Shown here piece after piece: positions 17,269 through 25,255 of a DNA stretch of 64,000 bases. This stretch comes from Sphingopyxis sp. GW247-27LB (lineage in GTDB: Bacteria; Pseudomonadota; Alphaproteobacteria; Sphingomonadales; Sphingomonadaceae), in the NCBI RefSeq assembly GCF_002277025.1, contig NZ_NIWD01000013.1, forward strand, positions 248,338-312,337. Direction: 5' to 3'. The notes under the pieces are model-generated. The model did no database searches. It was given only the letters and a program-made list of their open reading frames with translations, and was not told the origin of the DNA. Both the position numbers and the translations under genes were made by a program. Positions within the stretch are counted from its first letter, which is position 1, and each line of letters opens with the position of its first letter.

Positions 17269-18051
17269 ATGCGCGGACCGATCTTTGCCTTTCTCGCCGC
17301 CACGGCCTTCGCGGGGGCGGGGGCCGCGGGAGCGCCGCTTCACGCCCAGACGACGTCGGCGCCCGCCGATATGCGGATGACCGCAGCGCGCGATCTTGCG
17401 CAGCTCGTCAACGCGACGAACCGGGTCGAGGAACAGCTCGACGCCCTGCTCCGCAACATGGCGCGGCAGGCCTTCGCCACCGATCCGTCGCTGATGGCGC
17501 TGGGACAGGAATATCCGGGCGCCGACCGCGTTTTCGTGGAGTCGATCCGGCCGATCATGGCCGAAGAGCTCACGCGCACGCTGCCCGCCTACAACGAAGC
17601 CACGGCCGGCTTCTTCGCGTCCAACTTCACCCTGGCGGAGATCGGCGAACTGTTCACCTTCTGGAGCTCGCCCGCCGGCCAGGCGCTCGTCTCCTCGGTA
17701 TCGGGCGCCGCCGATTACAACTCGATGACCAAGGAGATCGTCGATCAGATTTCGACCCCCGGGACCGATTTCACGATCAGCCAGGATGCGATCACCAAGG
17801 ACAAGCAGGACGCCGCGGTGGCGGGGCTCGACCGGCTTTCGGCTTCGCACAGGGCGGCGGTTATCCGGTTCGGTCTGACTCCGACCGGCCGCAAGATGGC
17901 CCGCCTGTCGTCGCAGCGCAACGAGATTGACCGGCAATGGGCGAACCGCGAACCCTCGGCCGAGGCGATGGCGCGGATGGAAAAGGAAATCCCCGAGGCG
18001 CTGCTCGCCTTCATGGCGGCCGAAGACCGCAAGCGCGCCGCCGCAAAATAG
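17269..18051 (+). CDS. Secreted DUF2059-domain protein
   Basis: A 260-residue protein with a signal peptide (MRGPIFAFLAATAFAGAGAA, cleavage near the following APLHAQ) and a helical DUF2059 region in which FFASNFTLAEIGELFTFWSSPAGQALVSS (about residues 120-148) is the family signature; a second helical part covers 185-240. DUF2059 proteins are periplasmic and of unknown role. AAAGGGGG precedes the ATG. It is transcribed away from galU and toward the Yfi operon, from which a short hairpin separates it. Confidence 0.8.
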   Translation: MRGPIFAFLAATAFAGAGAAGAPLHAQTTSAPADMRMTAARDLAQLVNATNRVEEQLDALLRNMARQAFATDPSLMALGQEYPGADRVFVESIRPIMAEELTRTLPAYNEATAGFFASNFTLAEIGELFTFWSSPAGQALVSSVSGAADYNSMTKEIVDQISTPGTDFTISQDAITKDKQDAAVAGLDRLSASHRAAVIRFGLTPTGRKMARLSSQRNEIDRQWANREPSAEAMARMEKEIPEALLAFMAAEDRKRAAAK

Positions 18052-18071
18052 GCGGACGAGCGGCCGTCCGC
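18052..18071. terminator. Short hairpin between convergent DUF2059 and yfiB genes
   Basis: GCGGACG/CGTCCGC arms with a six-base loop fill most of the 27-bp gap between the two stop codons. No T-tract is seen; it could serve both directions weakly. Confidence 0.4.
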
Positions 18072-18078
18072 TTCGGAT

Positions 18079-18576
18079 TCAGGCGGGGGTCACGATCACG
18101 ACGACGCGTCGGTTGTCCTGCCGCCCCACGGCCGTCGCGTTGTTCGACAGGGGGTCCGCCTCGCCGCGGCCGACGACCTGGTCGGGGGTGAAGCGCATGC
18201 CGCTGGCCTGCATCGGCGCGGCGACCGCTTCGGCGCGCGCCTGCGACAGTTTCAGATTATAAGCGCTGGTGCCTGTCGAATCGCTGTGTCCCTCGACGCG
18301 CGCGGTGGCGATGCCGACCGAAAGCAGATGGCGCGCGAGGGTCGCGATGCGCTCCTCCTGACCCGGCTGCAGGCGGCTTTCGTCGCTCGGAAAGAGCAGC
18401 CGCTCGTTGAGCGTCAGTTCCCAGCCCGTATCGGTCTCGATGAAACCCTCCGATTGCAGCACCGCGATTTGCGCCGGGCTGAATCCGGTCGGCGGCGGCA
18501 CGCTTTGGCAGGCCGCGAGCAGCGCGGCGAGGGCGGTCAGGAGAAGAAGGCGGATCGACTGGAGGGGGTGGGTCAC
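18079..18576 (-). CDS. yfiB: OmpA-domain lipoprotein, YfiB-like
   Basis: A 165-residue outer-membrane lipoprotein. The signal peptide ends LLAAC with lipidated C23; residues 60-160 form an OmpA-like peptidoglycan-binding domain with EGHSDSTGTSAYNLKLSQARAEAVAAPM and GRGEADPLSNNATAVGRQDNRRV. In Pseudomonas, YfiB sequesters the periplasmic repressor YfiR and so frees YfiN. The start is GTG at 18576, with AAGGA eight bases upstream; the in-frame starts further upstream would run into the cyclase gene. It is the last gene of yfiR-yfiN-yfiB, 16 bp after the yfiN stop. Confidence 0.82.
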   Translation of the reverse strand: MTHPLQSIRLLLLTALAALLAACQSVPPPTGFSPAQIAVLQSEGFIETDTGWELTLNERLLFPSDESRLQPGQEERIATLARHLLSVGIATARVEGHSDSTGTSAYNLKLSQARAEAVAAPMQASGMRFTPDQVVGRGEADPLSNNATAVGRQDNRRVVVIVTPA

Positions 18577-18592
18577 GGCATGTCCTTGTGTC

Positions 18593-19792
18593 TTACGAAC
18601 GATGACGGAGCTTGTCGGCATACATGGCGGCATCGGCGGCGGTCAGCAGCGCCGCGGCGTCGCGGCCGTCATCGGGATAGAGCGCCGCGCCGACGCTGAT
18701 CGCGGTGCCATGGTGCTGGCCGCCCGGAAGCGCGATCGGTTCGGCGACGCTGGCACGGATCCGTTCGACGAGCGCCGCGGGAAGGACAGTGGGATCGATG
18801 GGGTCGATGATCACGACGAATTCGTCGCCGCCGATCCGCGCCGCGAAATCGCCCGAGCGCAACACCGCCTTGATCTGCGTCGCCATCGCGACCAGCACCG
18901 CGTCGCCCGCGGCATGGCCGAACCCGTCGTTCACCGCCTTGAAATTGTCGACGTCGATGAACAGCAGCGCGAAGCGATGATGCTGCTGCGCCGCCGCTTC
19001 GAGGCGGCACTTCAACTGCTCGTCGAAGGCCGAGCGGTTGGGCATCGTCGTCAGCGGATCGTGCGCCGCGCGATGGGCGAGCACCGCCCGTTCGTCCTCC
19101 ATATGCCCCTGCCAGCCCTCCAGCTCGTCGAGCAGCGCGTTGATGTCGCCGCCCAGCCGGTCGAGTTCGGCGATGCTGAGGCTCGTCACCCGCTTGTCGA
19201 ACCGGCGGTGGAGGCGCACATCGTGCGCGACGGTGGCGATTTCGTTGAGCGGCTTGACCAGCTCATATTCGAACCGGCGCGCGAGGGCGATGGTGCCGAG
19301 CGCGGTGATGAGAAGACAGGCGAGCCCGGCGAGCATTCCGATGCGGACATAGTCGGTCAGCGTCGTCGAATCGCCCCAGACCTCGATCGTGCCGATCGCC
19401 GATCCGTTGCGGCGCACCGTCATCGCAAAGGGTTCGGGAAAGAAGATGCGCGTCAGGACCGGAGCCGGATCCTCGATCGGCGACCTCCATTCGACAAGAG
19501 GATGCCCGCGGTCGTCGAGCACGCGAAGATGGGCGATGCCGGGAATTTTCATCAGCGGCTTCAACCCCTCGCGCGCCGCCTGCGGGTCGTTAAAGACCAG
19601 CGCGGGCTCGACGCCATAGGCGCCGAGCTGGGCCGCCAGCTCGATATTGCGGTCGGCATAGCCGCGCATCGCGGTGATCCCTGCGAGGAGGATGGTGATG
19701 CCCGACAGCGCCACCGCGAACAGGGTGATGCCGAAATGGAAGCGCGAAAGCAGCTTTTGCAGCGTGGTGCGACGCGGAACCCGGTCGGTCAT
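18593..19792 (-). CDS. yfiN: YfiN/TpbB-like membrane diguanylate cyclase
   Basis: A 399-residue inner-membrane diguanylate cyclase. TM1 lies at about 20-43, a periplasmic sensor (CHASE8-like) at 44-148, TM2 at 150-171 and a HAMP domain at 173-225. The GGDEF domain starts with DPLTTMPNRSAF, has the intact catalytic GGDEF at 321-325 and an I-site RSGD (312-315) five residues before it, so product inhibition by c-di-GMP is likely. It makes c-di-GMP when YfiR is removed. Its ATG overlaps the yfiR stop (ATGA). Confidence 0.88.
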   Translation of the reverse strand: MTDRVPRRTTLQKLLSRFHFGITLFAVALSGITILLAGITAMRGYADRNIELAAQLGAYGVEPALVFNDPQAAREGLKPLMKIPGIAHLRVLDDRGHPLVEWRSPIEDPAPVLTRIFFPEPFAMTVRRNGSAIGTIEVWGDSTTLTDYVRIGMLAGLACLLITALGTIALARRFEYELVKPLNEIATVAHDVRLHRRFDKRVTSLSIAELDRLGGDINALLDELEGWQGHMEDERAVLAHRAAHDPLTTMPNRSAFDEQLKCRLEAAAQQHHRFALLFIDVDNFKAVNDGFGHAAGDAVLVAMATQIKAVLRSGDFAARIGGDEFVVIIDPIDPTVLPAALVERIRASVAEPIALPGGQHHGTAISVGAALYPDDGRDAAALLTAADAAMYADKLRHRS

Positions 19793-20334
19793 GATGCGCC
19801 TCCGTCGGCGCCGCCGATCTTGAGGACGCGCGGATCGACGCGGAGCGGCCCGCGGCCGATCGCGTCGAGATTGACCGAAAAGCTGAGCCCGGCTGGTTTG
19901 CGGGCGAGGCAGAACATCGCGCCGGTGCGGCAGGCCGGATCGTCGTCGGTGATCGTCAGCGTCGGCTCTCCGCGAACCCATTCGATCAGGCGCCGGCGCT
20001 CGTCGCCCGGCATCCGGCCGAGGAACAGGATGTCGCACCCGCCGCCGGTCATCGCCCCGCCCGCGGTGGTCCGGCGCACTATGACCCGGCGCTCTCCCGG
20101 AATATCGGGCGCGATCGAGGCGGTCAGGCGCGGCGTGCCGACCAGGCACATCGTGCGCGGCGCGGCGGCGCGCCCGTCGGGCCAGCGGACATAGGTGATG
20201 ATTCCGCCGAGCATCCGGTTCACGGCGCGGGTCATTCCGTCGCTGCTATTTTCGACGATCGTCTGGCTTGCGGCCTGAACCGACATCTGCGGCGTCGCGA
20301 ACACCGCCCCGATCAGGAATAACGACGCCAACAT
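19789..20334 (-). CDS. yfiR: YfiR-family periplasmic repressor of the cyclase
   Basis: A 181-residue secreted protein of the YfiR (DUF4154) family. The N-terminus is a signal peptide ending about VQAAS. The body carries AVNRMLGGIITYVRWP, GGCDILFLGR and the conserved ending SFSVNLDAIGRGPLRVDPRVLKIG. Four cysteines (63, 100, 135, 142) match the two-disulfide pattern known for Pseudomonas YfiR, including the seven-residue spacing of the second pair. It would hold YfiN inactive in the periplasm and respond to redox or envelope stress. First gene of the operon. Confidence 0.82.
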   Translation of the reverse strand: MLASLFLIGAVFATPQMSVQAASQTIVENSSDGMTRAVNRMLGGIITYVRWPDGRAAAPRTMCLVGTPRLTASIAPDIPGERRVIVRRTTAGGAMTGGGCDILFLGRMPGDERRRLIEWVRGEPTLTITDDDPACRTGAMFCLARKPAGLSFSVNLDAIGRGPLRVDPRVLKIGGADGGAS

Positions 20335-20392
20335 CAGGCTCTGGCGATCCCTACCTCGCTCCGGGGATCAAGCTGCCCCAACAAGGTCGCGT

Positions 20393-20420
20393 CCGCTAGT
20401 CCAAACCGTCTGAAAGTCAA
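20393..20420 (-). promoter_or_regulatory. Candidate promoter of the yfiRNB operon
   Basis: On the minus strand TTGACT (20420-20415) and TAGCGG (20398-20393) are 16 bp apart, with a good -35 and a weak -10. A perfect TGACGTCA palindrome lies just upstream at 20428-20435. The start codon is about 60 bp downstream. Confidence 0.4.
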
Positions 20421-20473
20421 GGAAAAGTGACGTCATGCGGCCAATATGCAACACTGCGGCCCGCCCGCGGCCG

Positions 20474-21025
20474 TCAGGATGACGCCGCCTCGTCGCTGCG
20501 CAGCCGGTCGGCGAAGCCCTTGCGCAGCTTGGCGAGCTTCGGCGGAATGGTGGCGAGGCAATAGGGATTGCGCTGGCCTTCGCCGTCCCAATAGGCCTGA
20601 TGATAATCCTCGGCCGGATACCAGTCCGACAGCGGCTCGATCGCGGTCACGATCGGTTCGGCGCGGTCGCCCTGCGCGCGCGCGATTCCGGCGCGTGCCG
20701 CGGCTTCCTGCGCGTCGCCGAGTGGGAAGATCGCGCTGCGATATTGCGTGCCGACGTCGTTGCCCTGGCGGTTGAGCTGCGTCGGATCGTGCGTCGCGAA
20801 AAAGACGTCGAGCAAATCGCCGTAGGAAATGACCGCCGGATCATAGCCGATGCGGATCGCCTCGGCATGCCCGGTATCGCCGCCGCAAACCTGCTTGTAG
20901 GTCGGGTTGGCGGCGTGGCCGCCCGTATAGCCGCTTTCGACGCTCTCGACGCCCGCGAGCGACTGGAACACCGCCTCGGTACACCAGAAGCAGCCCCCGG
21001 CGAAAATGGCGGTCTCTTTGGTCAT
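20474..21025 (-). CDS. msrA: Peptide-methionine (S)-S-oxide reductase
   Basis: A 183-residue MsrA. The catalytic motif [10 protein letters not shown] places the nucleophile at C12. Conserved [10 protein letters not shown] and [22 protein letters not shown] segments line the methyl-sulfoxide pocket. It repairs oxidised methionine in the cytoplasm using thioredoxin. The start follows GAAGGA at a good distance. It lies upstream of yfiR on the same strand but with a 139-bp gap that contains a promoter candidate for yfiR, so it is probably a separate unit. Confidence 0.94.
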   Translation of the reverse strand: MTKETAIFAGGCFWCTEAVFQSLAGVESVESGYTGGHAANPTYKQVCGGDTGHAEAIRIGYDPAVISYGDLLDVFFATHDPTQLNRQGNDVGTQYRSAIFPLGDAQEAAARAGIARAQGDRAEPIVTAIEPLSDWYPAEDYHQAYWDGEGQRNPYCLATIPPKLAKLRKGFADRLRSDEAASS

Positions 21026-21081
21026 GGCGTCGATCCTTCGCGAAAGGGGAGGGCAGGCCTCCAAGATAGGCGCGCGCGCCG

Positions 21082-22008
21082 CTATTCCAAGGGCGGCGGC
21101 GCCACGACCAGCGGCGGCCGTGCGCCGGGATCGGCGGCGCGCGCGGCGGCCATCGCCGCCATTTCATCTTCTATGGCGGCGATCCGTTCGCTGCGCGGCG
21201 GGTGGGTCGCGGCGCGGATCAGCGGCCGCTTGTGCCGGTTCCAGAAGCGAACCGCGGCCGCGGGGTCGTAGCCCGCATCGGCCATCAGCCACACCGACAG
21301 CCGGTCGGCCTCGAGCTCGGTCGCGCGGACGAGGCGCGCCGAGCGGTTCCCGGCGGCCGCCAGCCGGTCGTGATGCCGCAGGATATTGTGCGCGAGCTCG
21401 TGCGCGATCACGGCCGCGAACTCGGCCTCGTCTACGACTTCGCGCGCCAGCTCGAAGCGAAGGCGCACCAGCGTTCCGTTCGCGGCCGCTTGCGCTCCCT
21501 TGCGCTCGATGCGGAAAGCGCTGGCGCACCCCGACGCGGCATCGAGCCGATAGGTGCGACCGGCGCCGTCGGTCACGGTCAGCGGCGCGGCCGGATCGAG
21601 CGCCGCGAGCATCACGATCGTCGCATCGATCCGGATCGTCGGCGCATCGCCGAGCGTCGGCACGGGCTCACCGTTGATCGCGGCGATCGAAACTCCGCGC
21701 GCCAGGCCGGCGCGATCGGCGGGCGATCCCGGCGCAACGGCGGCGATGAAGGGGCCATCGCTCGTCGCGTCATAGACCTGCCGCGCCGCGTTCCAGTCGC
21801 CCGCGTCGAACCGCCGCCGGTCCTCGAGCATCCAGCCGGGCTGGGGCATGGTGTCGGGACACCAGCGCGCCCCCGCGGTGGTCAGGCGATGCGAAACCGT
21901 CGCCAGCCGTGCCTCCTGCGCCGCGAAGTCGGCGATGTCGGACGGGCTGCGCGCGCCGGCGGGAACCGCTAGCATGCCGACGGACAGGAAGAAGAGCGGC
22001 CACCGCAT
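21082..22008 (-). CDS. Secreted M48-type metallopeptidase with PDZ domain
   Basis: A 308-residue protein with a signal peptide ([19 protein letters not shown]). A PDZ-like domain (about 82-160, [29 protein letters not shown]) precedes the protease domain with zinc motif HELAH at 203-207 and the third-ligand region ELEAD at 231-235. This is the arrangement of periplasmic BepA/LoiP-like M48 proteases with the PDZ moved to the N-terminal side. It likely takes part in envelope protein quality control. It is followed by msrA on the same strand after 56 bp. Confidence 0.85.
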   Translation of the reverse strand: MRWPLFFLSVGMLAVPAGARSPSDIADFAAQEARLATVSHRLTTAGARWCPDTMPQPGWMLEDRRRFDAGDWNAARQVYDATSDGPFIAAVAPGSPADRAGLARGVSIAAINGEPVPTLGDAPTIRIDATIVMLAALDPAAPLTVTDGAGRTYRLDAASGCASAFRIERKGAQAAANGTLVRLRFELAREVVDEAEFAAVIAHELAHNILRHHDRLAAAGNRSARLVRATELEADRLSVWLMADAGYDPAAAVRFWNRHKRPLIRAATHPPRSERIAAIEDEMAAMAAARAADPGARPPLVVAPPPLE

Positions 22009-22190
22009 CGCGCGCCTGTTACCAGCGGCCGCCTGTCGCGGCCATGAATTTTGGCGATTATGTATTTTGCGAACCCGCTTGCGCCGGCTTTCGGTCGATC
22101 AGCGACATCCCGGGTCTCATAACGAAGGTGGGGGTGCCACCTCCCCCACCCAAAGCCGAACGACGTCACCACCCCCGCTTCGCCCCCTTG

Positions 22191-22216
22191 CCTATCGTCC
22201 GGCAAGCGACGATAGG
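22191..22216 (+). promoter_or_regulatory. Dyad over the ribosome site of ctaA
   Basis: CCTATCGTC (22191-22199) and GACGATAGG (22208-22216) are perfect 9-bp arms around an 8-base loop. The right arm contains the AGG of the ctaA Shine-Dalgarno (AGGG, six bases before the ATG at 22223). The element could hide the ribosome site in RNA or be a protein operator in DNA. Confidence 0.5.
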
Positions 22217-22222
22217 GCGGCC

Positions 22223-23248
22223 ATGACCCAGGTCGCCAACCCCCGCCCCGCCGCGCTTGCGCGCTGGCTGTGGGCCGTCGCATTGCTCGTGATCGCGGTG
22301 GTCGCGGTCGGCGGCATCACCCGCCTCACCGAATCGGGACTGTCGATCACCGAATGGGATCCCGTGACCGGCGTGCTGCCGCCGCTCAGCGAAGCGGCAT
22401 GGCTGGCCGAGTTCGAGAAATACAAGCAGATCCCCGAATATCAGGAGATCAACCTCGGCATGTCGCTCGCGGCGTTCAAGGGCATCTTCTTCTGGGAATG
22501 GCTGCACCGCATCCTCGGCCGGCTGGTCGGCATGGCGCTGCTCGTGCCGCTCGCCTGGTATGCGCTGCGCCGCGCGGTTCCGGCGGGCTATGGCTGGCGG
22601 CTGTTCGCGCTCGCGGCGCTCGTCGGGCTGCAGGGGGCGATCGGCTGGTGGATGGTCGCCTCGGGCCTCACCCAGCGCACCGACGTCAGCCATTTCCGTC
22701 TCGCGACCCATTTGCTGACCGCGCTCTTCCTGCTCGGCGGCCTCGTCTGGACCGCGCGCGATCTCGCGGTGCTGGCGCGCGCTCCGGCGGCGCGCTCCGC
22801 GCGGCTGACCGGCGCGGCGGTCGCGGTGATCGCGATCCTCTTCGTTCAGCTCCTGCTCGGCGCCTGGACCGCTGGGCTCAACGCCGGCTATGTCGCGAGC
22901 GACTGGCCCCTCATGAACGACCATTTCGTGCCCGAGGGCATCGACTGGTCGGGCGGTGCGTGGTCGGCGATCACCAACGATCCCTTCCTCATCCATTTCC
23001 TTCATCGCTGGTGGTCGTGGGCCGCCGCGCTGACGATGCTGCTGCTCGCGCGGACGCTTTGGCGGCGCGGCGGGCGAACCGAAGCGCGACTGCTGCTGCT
23101 GGTCGTCGCGGCGCAGATGACGCTCGGCATCCTCACCGTGATCACCGGGGTTTCGATGTGGATCGCGGTGCTGCATCAGGTGACCGGGGCGATCCTCGTC
23201 GCGGTCGCGGCGGCATCGCTGCACCGGCTGGGGCGCCGCGCGGCATGA
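22223..23248 (+). CDS. ctaA: Heme A synthase (CtaA/COX15)
   Basis: A 341-residue eight-helix membrane protein. Heme-ligand histidines are visible in EWLHRILGR (first half), SHFRLATHL, HFLHRWWSW and VLHQVTGA. The N-terminus has GGITRLTESGLSITEWDPVTGVLPPL, the COX15-type (alpha-proteobacterial class 2) signature. It converts heme O to heme A for aa3-type cytochrome oxidase. The gene overlaps the following secreted-protein gene (ATGA), and a dyad overlays its ribosome site. Confidence 0.93.
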   Translation: MTQVANPRPAALARWLWAVALLVIAVVAVGGITRLTESGLSITEWDPVTGVLPPLSEAAWLAEFEKYKQIPEYQEINLGMSLAAFKGIFFWEWLHRILGRLVGMALLVPLAWYALRRAVPAGYGWRLFALAALVGLQGAIGWWMVASGLTQRTDVSHFRLATHLLTALFLLGGLVWTARDLAVLARAPAARSARLTGAAVAVIAILFVQLLLGAWTAGLNAGYVASDWPLMNDHFVPEGIDWSGGAWSAITNDPFLIHFLHRWWSWAAALTMLLLARTLWRRGGRTEARLLLLVVAAQMTLGILTVITGVSMWIAVLHQVTGAILVAVAAASLHRLGRRAA

Positions 23249-24036
23249 CGCGCGCGCGGGCGCTGGCGGGCGCGCTTCTGGTGCTCGCCGCGCCCGCCGC
23301 CGCGCTCGCCCGGCCTGCGACCGCGCAGACGACGGCCGGTGCGCTGGCTTTCGCGCCGCCGCTCGACCGGCCGATGACCTATCGGGTGACGACGCGCCGG
23401 TTGAGCCGCGAGGGCGGGCTGATCAGCTTTTCGCTCGTCTATGCGCTCCAATGGCACCGGCTCGGCCGCGGCTACCGGCTCGATGCGACGCTCGAGAGGA
23501 TCGAATCCGACGCACGCCCCCGGTTGGTCGGCGCCCTGACCGGCGTCCTCCAGCCGCTGGTCGGCGAGGCGGTGTCCTATCTGGTTTCGGCCGACGGGCG
23601 GAGCGTCGATCTGGCCGATCCCGACGGGCTTTGGGCGCGAGTGGCGGCGCGAACCGAGGCGCTGGGCGCCCGGGCGGAGCGGCCTGAAGCGCGCGCCGCG
23701 GCGGCGATGCTCGCCAGCCTGTCCGCGGAAGAGCGCGAGGAAATGGCGGTCGCCGACATTCGCGCGCTCGTCGGACCCGCGAACGAGGCGCTGGCCCGTG
23801 GCGGCGCGGATGCCAGGGTCGCGACCCACGACGGACAACGCCGGATCACCAGCGTCGGGACGGGCACGATCCCTGCCGCCGGCGGCGACCGCCCGCTCCG
23901 GATCGAATCGGCGTGGACGGTCGATGCCGCCACCGGGCTGCTGCTGCACGAGCGGCAGCAGAACTGGCTCACCGACCCCGCAAGCGGCGCGCGGACGCTG
24001 GTGGAAGAGCGGGTGCGCGCGTTGGATTTCCTTTGA
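23245..24036 (+). CDS. Secreted protein of unknown function coupled to ctaA
   Basis: A 263-residue protein I do not recognise. It has an N-terminal signal peptide (ALAGALLVLAAPAAALA) and then a beta-rich region (PLDRPMTYRVTTRRLSREGG, FSLVYALQWHRLGRGYRLDATLERIES) and a C-terminal strand set (ESAWTVDAATGLLLHERQQNW). The pattern resembles lipocalin-like or DUF proteins that wrap beta strands around a ligand, but no motif proves it. Its ATG overlaps the ctaA stop, so it is made with heme A synthase and could act in envelope heme or copper handling; that is inference from position only. Confidence 0.7.
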   Translation: MTRARALAGALLVLAAPAAALARPATAQTTAGALAFAPPLDRPMTYRVTTRRLSREGGLISFSLVYALQWHRLGRGYRLDATLERIESDARPRLVGALTGVLQPLVGEAVSYLVSADGRSVDLADPDGLWARVAARTEALGARAERPEARAAAAMLASLSAEEREEMAVADIRALVGPANEALARGGADARVATHDGQRRITSVGTGTIPAAGGDRPLRIESAWTVDAATGLLLHERQQNWLTDPASGARTLVEERVRALDFL

Positions 24037-24113
24037 AGGTATCATAATACCCGTCAGCAAAGCCGCCGATCGCTTGACTTTCGGGCCGCTTATCGCCATT
24101 GGCCCGCTCCGAA

Positions 24114-24154
24114 GCGCCGCTTCGTCCATTCGGGACTGGCGGCGCGGCTTTTTT
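24114..24154 (+). terminator. Hairpin and T-tract upstream of rplM (terminator or attenuator)
   Basis: GCGCCGC (24114-24120) pairs with GCGGCGC (24139-24145); an inner GTCC-ATTCG-GGAC helix stacks inside. GGC and six T residues (24149-24154) follow. It is the form of an intrinsic terminator. It ends the ctaA unit or, because a TTGACT at 24074 lies upstream, could lie in the rplM leader as an attenuator. The -10 for that TTGACT (CATTGG) is weak. The rplM start is 55 bp further. Confidence 0.7.
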
Positions 24155-24209
24155 CGGGCGGCGGGATCATGATCCCATCGCCCTCGTCCATCTCTTCAAG
24201 GAGCGTGCC

Positions 24210-24689
24210 ATGAAGGCGCTGACCAAGACGACCCAGTCGGCGAACGCCGCGACGGTCGAAAAGAAATGGGTGCTGATCGACGCCGACGGCCTGGTCGTGG
24301 GCCGCGTCGCGACGATCATCGCCAACATCCTGCGCGGCAAGCACAAGCCGTCGTTCACCCCGCACGTCGATTGCGGTGACAATGTCATCGTCATCAACGC
24401 CGAAAAAGTGGCCTTCACCGGCAAGAAGATGGCCGACAAGCGCTATTACAAGCACACCGGCTATGCCGGCGGCATCAAGGAAACCAGCCCCGCGAAGATT
24501 CTCGAAGGCCGTTTCCCTGAGCGCGTGCTCGAAAAGGCCGTCGAACGCATGATCCCGCGCGGCCCGCTCGGCCGCCAGCAGATGCGCAATCTGCGCATCT
24601 TCGCGGGTAGCGAACATCCGCACGAAGGGCAGAGCCCCGAAGTGATCGACGTCGCGTCGATGAACCGCAAGAACAAGGTGGGTGCATAA
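24210..24689 (+). CDS. rplM: 50S ribosomal protein L13
   Basis: A 159-residue L13. Family segments are [65 protein letters not shown] and the basic [30 protein letters not shown]. It binds 23S rRNA early in 50S assembly. The AAGGAG before ATG fixes the start. It overlaps the rpsI start by one base (TAATG), the standard rplM-rpsI operon. Confidence 0.98.
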   Translation: MKALTKTTQSANAATVEKKWVLIDADGLVVGRVATIIANILRGKHKPSFTPHVDCGDNVIVINAEKVAFTGKKMADKRYYKHTGYAGGIKETSPAKILEGRFPERVLEKAVERMIPRGPLGRQQMRNLRIFAGSEHPHEGQSPEVIDVASMNRKNKVGA

Positions 24690-25186
24690 TGGCTGACGAA
24701 CAGACCATGACCGATCTCAAGGATCTCGCCGGCGCCGTTGACGCCGTCGCGACTCCCGAAACTCCGGCTGCGCCGCTGCGCGAAAAGCAGGTCGACAAGC
24801 AGGGCCGCGCCTATGCGACCGGCCGCCGCAAGGATGCCGTCGCCCGCGTGTGGCTAAAGCCCGGCTCGGGCAAGATCACGATCAACGGCCGCGACCAGGA
24901 AGTCTATTTCGCGCGTCCGACGCTGCGCCTCGTCATCAACCAGCCGTTCGGGCTGACCGACCGCGTCGGCAGCTACGACATCGTCGCGACCGTCAAGGGC
25001 GGCGGCCTGTCGGGCCAGGCGGGCGCGGTGCTGCACGGCATCGCGCAGGCGCTGACCCGCTTCGAACCCGCGCTGCGCGGCGCGGTGAAGTCGGCCGGCT
25101 TCCTGACCCGCGACAGCCGCGCGGTCGAGCGCAAGAAGTACGGCAAGGCGAAGGCCCGCCGCAGCTTCCAGTTCTCGAAGCGCTAA
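24689..25186 (+). CDS. rpsI: 30S ribosomal protein S9
   Basis: A 165-residue S9 with an N-terminal extension of about 35 residues rich in Ala and Asp that is usual in sphingomonads. The core begins [29 protein letters not shown] and the C-terminus ends [11 protein letters not shown], the tail that reaches the tRNA in the P site. It is co-translated with rplM and followed by an intrinsic terminator at 25218-25246. Confidence 0.98.
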   Translation: MADEQTMTDLKDLAGAVDAVATPETPAAPLREKQVDKQGRAYATGRRKDAVARVWLKPGSGKITINGRDQEVYFARPTLRLVINQPFGLTDRVGSYDIVATVKGGGLSGQAGAVLHGIAQALTRFEPALRGAVKSAGFLTRDSRAVERKKYGKAKARRSFQFSKR

Positions 25187-25217
25187 AGACTTTTTCCGCC
25201 GACGGGTGGAAAAGAGA

Positions 25218-25246
25218 GGGCGGTCCGGCAACGGGCCGCCCTTTTT
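25218..25246 (+). terminator. Intrinsic terminator of the rplM-rpsI operon
   Basis: Arms GGGCGGTCCG (25218-25227) and CGGGCCGCCC (25232-25241) pair with one G-U and a GCAA tetraloop, followed by TTTTT (25242-25246). It lies 31 bp after the rpsI stop and ten bases before the convergent kinase gene's stop. Confidence 0.9.
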
Positions 25247-25255
25247 CATTGACGA

